A DNA stretch of 64,000 bases. Origin: Sapria himalayana (Eukaryota; Streptophyta; Magnoliopsida; Malpighiales; Rafflesiaceae). Within the stretch, counting starts at the first letter, position 1, and the number at the start of each line of letters is the position of its first letter. Where the stretch lies: the NCBI GenBank assembly GCA_029783825.1, contig JAREIK010011334.1, forward strand, positions 1-64,000, written 5' to 3'. This document shows, one piece after another, positions 60,070 through 64,000 of this stretch. The notes beneath the pieces are model-generated. The model ran no database searches, was not told where the DNA came from, and saw only the letters and a program-made list of their open reading frames with translations. The translations under genes and the position numbers were made by a program.

Positions 60070-60717
60070 ACTAATGACTCATATTTGTTTGTGATGTTGT
60101 GTAATTAATTTTTTGTAGTGAATGTTTTTGATATGAAATTAAGGTTTTGTGTCAATATTTTTTTAATTTAGTTATGAATTGTGTATTAAAATTTATGGAC
60201 ATTTATTTTTGTTATCGAATATATTATTCTATAGTGAATGTTATGTGAATGTAATTTGATGTGTAATATGTGGATGTGCTTATTTGGTTGCAGATCATAA
60301 AGTTTTGGTATGTAATTGTATATTATATACAACATATATAAACTATACAAACAAAACATGTTCTTGTTGTAGACTATAGAAATGAAAAATTTCATTTCTA
60401 AATACATTTCTAAATAGAAATAGATGATGCATTTCTTTGATAATCCATCACTCATTTAAAAATGGTTAATAAGATTTTATATTTTCTATCAGAAATTTAG
60501 TGATTGAATCCATGATTAGTTATCCATCGCAAGTTTTATCGATGGTCTTATTATATCTGTTTTAAAAAAACATCATTGCATTATCTATTTCTAAAAATTT
60601 AGAGAGGATGATTTTAAAAACATATTCTTTTTGTTTCAAATTAGATCACTATTTGAACATACCGATCGAATTATAAAAAGAATGGGTCATTTTTGATTCT
60701 ATATTTTATTTTAGTAA
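60070..60717. other. 3' part of element C with TTTCTAAAT subterminal motifs
   Basis: Non-coding. AAATTTCATTTCTAAATACA, ATTTCTAAATAGAAATAG and TATTTCTAAAAATTTAG occur between 60380 and 60605. They mirror TTAGAAATAGAATTTAG near 45865 and TATTTCTAAATTTACAA near 46109 at the left end. Ends at the return of the GATA array. Confidence 0.5.
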
Positions 60718-63193
60718 GATATATAGATAGATAGATACAAAGATTAATAGATTAATATATAAATATATAGATACATATAGAAAGATAGATAAATAAGTAG
60801 AGATAAGTAGATAGACAAAGAGATAAAGATAATATGGACAGATAGACATATCATAGATGGATATATAGAAAGAAAGAAGTTAGATCGATAGATAGATAGA
60901 TAGATATAAAGATACATAGATAGATAGACAGATAGAAAGATAAACATATAGATAGATAAACATATTAGCAAATAAATAGATAGACAATGGATAAATAGAT
61001 AGATAAACAAATAAATAGAAATAAAGATTGATAGATAAATAAATAAACAGATAGATAGATAGACAAATAGATATATAGATAGAAAAATAGATAGATTGAC
61101 AAATAGATAGACAGATAGACAAACAAAGAGATAGATAGAAATATAAATAGATAGATTGATAGATAGATATAAAGATAAATAGATAGAGAGAAAGAGAGAT
61201 AGATTGTTAGCAAGATAGATAGATAGATAGACCTATAGATAAATAGATAGACTGATAGATAGATAGATAGACAGACAGACAGATAGCTAGATAGTTAGAC
61301 AGATAAAATGATAGAGAGATAATTACATAAATATCTTGACAAATAGATAGATAGATAGATAGATAGACAAATTGACAAATATACAGATAGATGGATAGAC
61401 CGATAGACATATAAATAGATAGATAGATAAATAGATAGATATATAGATAGATATATAGATAGATATATATGTATATATATCTATATAGACAAATAGATAA
61501 ATAGACAGACATACAGACATACAGACAAATAGATATATAGATGGATTGATGGACATAAAGATAGATATATGGATAGATAGAGATATATATAGATAGATAG
61601 GTAGATAGTTAAATCGATAAATAGATAGATAGATAGATAAAGAAATGACAAAAAGACAGATGGATAAATAGATAGATAGATGTATAGGAAAATAAATAGA
61701 ATGATAGGCAAATAGATAGATAAACAAATACATCGATAGATAAAAAATAGATTGATAGAAAGACACACATATAGATAGACAAATAGAAAAACCAACACAT
61801 AGATAGATATACAGTCAAATAAAGAGATAGATACATACATACATAGATTGAACGATAGTAATAAAGAATGGTCAATAGATAGATAGACAGATAGATAGAT
61901 AAATAGATTGAGAGATAGACTAATTGATAGATAGGTAGATAAACAGATAGACAGATAGAAAGAATAAAAGTTAGATAGATAGACATATACACATAAAGAC
62001 ATATAGACAGACAGGTTGATTGATTGATTGACAAATACATAGATATCCAGATACATAGATAGTGAAATTAACAAATAGATAGATAGTTATATAGATATAG
62101 AGATTGATATATATATAGATAAAAAATAGATAGATAGATATATAGAGAGATAGATAGATGGATAGACAGATAGATTAATATAAAAAAGATAAATGGATAA
62201 AAGATAGATAGACAAATAGACAAATAGACATATAGATAAATCGACAGATATATAGATTACACAAATAGATATATTGATAGATAGACCGGCATACAAACAA
62301 AAAATATGTAAAAAGATAGATAGATAGATAAATTGATTGATATATTAAACGATTAATATATTCATAGATAGATATAATGGTTGGTAGGTTGGAATCAAGG
62401 TTGGTAGATAGATTGATAGAAACAAAATATATAGATTGATTGATATATTTATATATATAGAAAGATTGATAGTTATAAATATAGATAGATATTTTGATAG
62501 ACATAGCCAGATAGACATATAAATATAGATAGATAAACTGATAGATAGAAAGATAGATAAATAGATAGATAGATATATAGATAGATATACATATAGTAGA
62601 CAAATAAAAATATAGATAGATATAGAAGTAGATAAATAGACAATTAGAAAGATGGACAAATAGATAGATAGATAGATAGACAAATAAAAAAAAGATAGGT
62701 ATAGATAGATAAATAAATGCTCAAATAGATAAATAGATTGATAGAAAAAAAGAGACACATTCAAATTGACAAATAGATAGATCGATTGATAGACAAACAA
62801 ACAAACAAACAAAGAGATAGATAGATTGATATATAGATAGATAGGTTGGTAGATTGATAGATGATAGAAAGAGAGATCGATAAACAAATAGATATATAGA
62901 CATATAGACAAATGGATAGATATATAGATAGAAAAATAGACTGAAAGAAAGATAGATAAATAGATAGATAGAAAAATATACAAATAAATAGATATAAAAA
63001 TATATAAATAGATATATAGATAGATACACAAATAAACTGAAAGACAAAAATATAGACATATAAATATACAATAGATATATCAACATATAGATAGATAGAT
63101 AGATAGATAGATAAATAGACTATTAGAAATATATATAAATAGACAAATAAACATATATATATATATATTATATATAGTTAGATTGATTGATTG

Positions 63194-63239
<46 letters not shown>

Positions 63240-64000
63240 AAAATGAAAGATAGATAAACAAATAGATAGATTACATATAAATAAATAGACAAATATATAG
63301 ATAGATATATAGACACATAGATAGACAAGATAGATAGATAGAAATATAAACAAATGCATAGATAGACAGATAGACATATAGACAAATAGATAGATAAATA
63401 GAATTACATATAGTTAGACAAATAGACAAATCAATAGATAGACACAGACAATCAAATAATTAGATAGATAGATAGATACATAGATATATAGATTAATACA
63501 GAGTTTGTAGATAAATAGATACATAAATAGATAGACATATAGATAGAAAGTTAGATTGACACAGAGACAAATAATCAAATTGATAGATCATTTGACAGAG
63601 AGATATATAGACATATAGACTAATAGACTGATTGATAGATAGGCATATATTGAGATTTAAAGATGGACAGATAAATAGATAGATTGAAGGATAGATAAAC
63701 AAATATAAAAATAGATAGATAGACAGATAGACATAAAGACATATAGACATATAGAATAATAGATAGATAAGCAGATTGATAGATAGACTTATAGATAGAT
63801 AGACACAGTGATTGATAGACAGATAAATAGTCAAACACATATAGATATATAGATTATTGATTAAAAGATTGACTAGTAGACAAATTGATATATAGATAGG
63901 TAGACACATATACAGATCGACAAATTGAAAGATAGATCGGCAGATAGATAGATAGATATATATATATATATATAGACATACATATTAATATGCAAATAGC
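60718..64000. repeat. GATA-type satellite, right block (continues beyond the window)
   Basis: TAGATAGA/TAGACAAATAG array of more than 3.2 kb with local (TA)n tracts near 63190-63235 and 63957-63972. Minus-strand frames up to 228 codons consist of Tyr, Leu, Ser, Ile, Cys, Phe and Val repeats and are not genes. The array runs to the window edge. Confidence 0.9.

Larger units (their letters stand above)
45844..60717 (+). mobile_element. Older CACTA-type element C in the GATA satellite
   Basis: Non-satellite DNA with decayed tnp2, DUF4218, DUF4216 and Transposase_24 genes on +, flanked on both sides by GATA array. The left boundary reads TGCTTCAAAAAAATATAAAT. The right boundary, read on the minus strand from about 60717, is CTTACTAAAATAAAATATAG. 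Both are loosely CACTA(C)AAAA-like but too worn for a firm call. Inside each end lie repeated TTAGAAATAGA/TTTCTAAAT motifs (45865-46240 and 60380-60610), which look like subterminal repeats of a third family. It contains the LINE at 55698-60057 and a foreign block at 50860-53650. Confidence 0.6.

Noticed and set aside
60744..63909. Many minus-strand frames of 60-228 codons rich in Tyr-Leu-Ser-Ile
   Set aside because: They are translations of the TATC/TATT repeat; they overlap in several frames, have no domains, and occur in every GATA block.
1..64000. tRNA, rRNA or other structured RNA genes
   Set aside because: No cloverleaf, 5S or rRNA core motif was seen on either strand by eye; a dedicated scan was not possible here.

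Overview
This window looks like a heterochromatic stretch of a flowering-plant nuclear genome. It is very AT-rich and contains no recognisable host gene, only transposons nested in a simple-sequence satellite. The evidence for a plant is the gene content: tnp2-type transposase with DUF4218, DUF4216 and plant Transposase_24 (the CACTA/En-Spm cassette), and an L1-type LINE carrying an RNase H domain. No species can be named from the sequence alone.

Layout. (1) A degenerate TAGA/TAGACA (GATA-type) satellite fills 1-1271, 43821-45843 and about 60718-64000, and was probably one continuous array before the insertions. (2) CACTA element A runs from 1272 to 43820, with CACTACTA...TAGTAGTG ends and GACCAAA/TTGGTCGG subterminal repeats. 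Without its insert it is about 9.65 kb, and its decayed transposase cassette is at 37447-42830. (3) A 32.9-kb insert, 1406-34303, splits A. It is bounded by (T/C)ACTACAAGAAAA ends and built from two related CACTA copies facing each other: B1 with genes on + at 10242-15918, and B2 with genes on - at 25390-19822. They form a giant imperfect palindrome centred near 18 kb. A worn internal terminus lies at 18530. (4) Five copies of an unusual module of about 0.8-1.2 kb, each holding a GC-rich trinucleotide core, sit at the B ends (1615-2820, 2970-3845, 16259-17385, 17535-18365, 18531-19490). (5) A solo LTR (6405-7991, target duplication TAATG) sits in B1. (6) A third, older CACTA element C occupies about 45844-60717. 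It contains a compositionally foreign block at 50860-53650 and a 5'-truncated LINE at 55698-60057 with a 12-bp target duplication.

Each CACTA copy encodes the usual two units: a tnp2-DUF4218-DUF4216 transposase and a downstream Transposase_24 protein. All copies carry stops and frameshifts, so none looks able to move by itself. B1 and B2 are broken at different positions, so their common ancestor was probably intact. The inferred order of events is: GATA array, then C (most decayed), then A, then the B composite, with the solo LTR and LINE as separate insertions. The most notable features are the inverted B1/B2 pair (a natural hairpin-RNA candidate), the trinucleotide modules, and an AT-rich tandem repeat of about 540 bp upstream of the transposase in both the A and B families.
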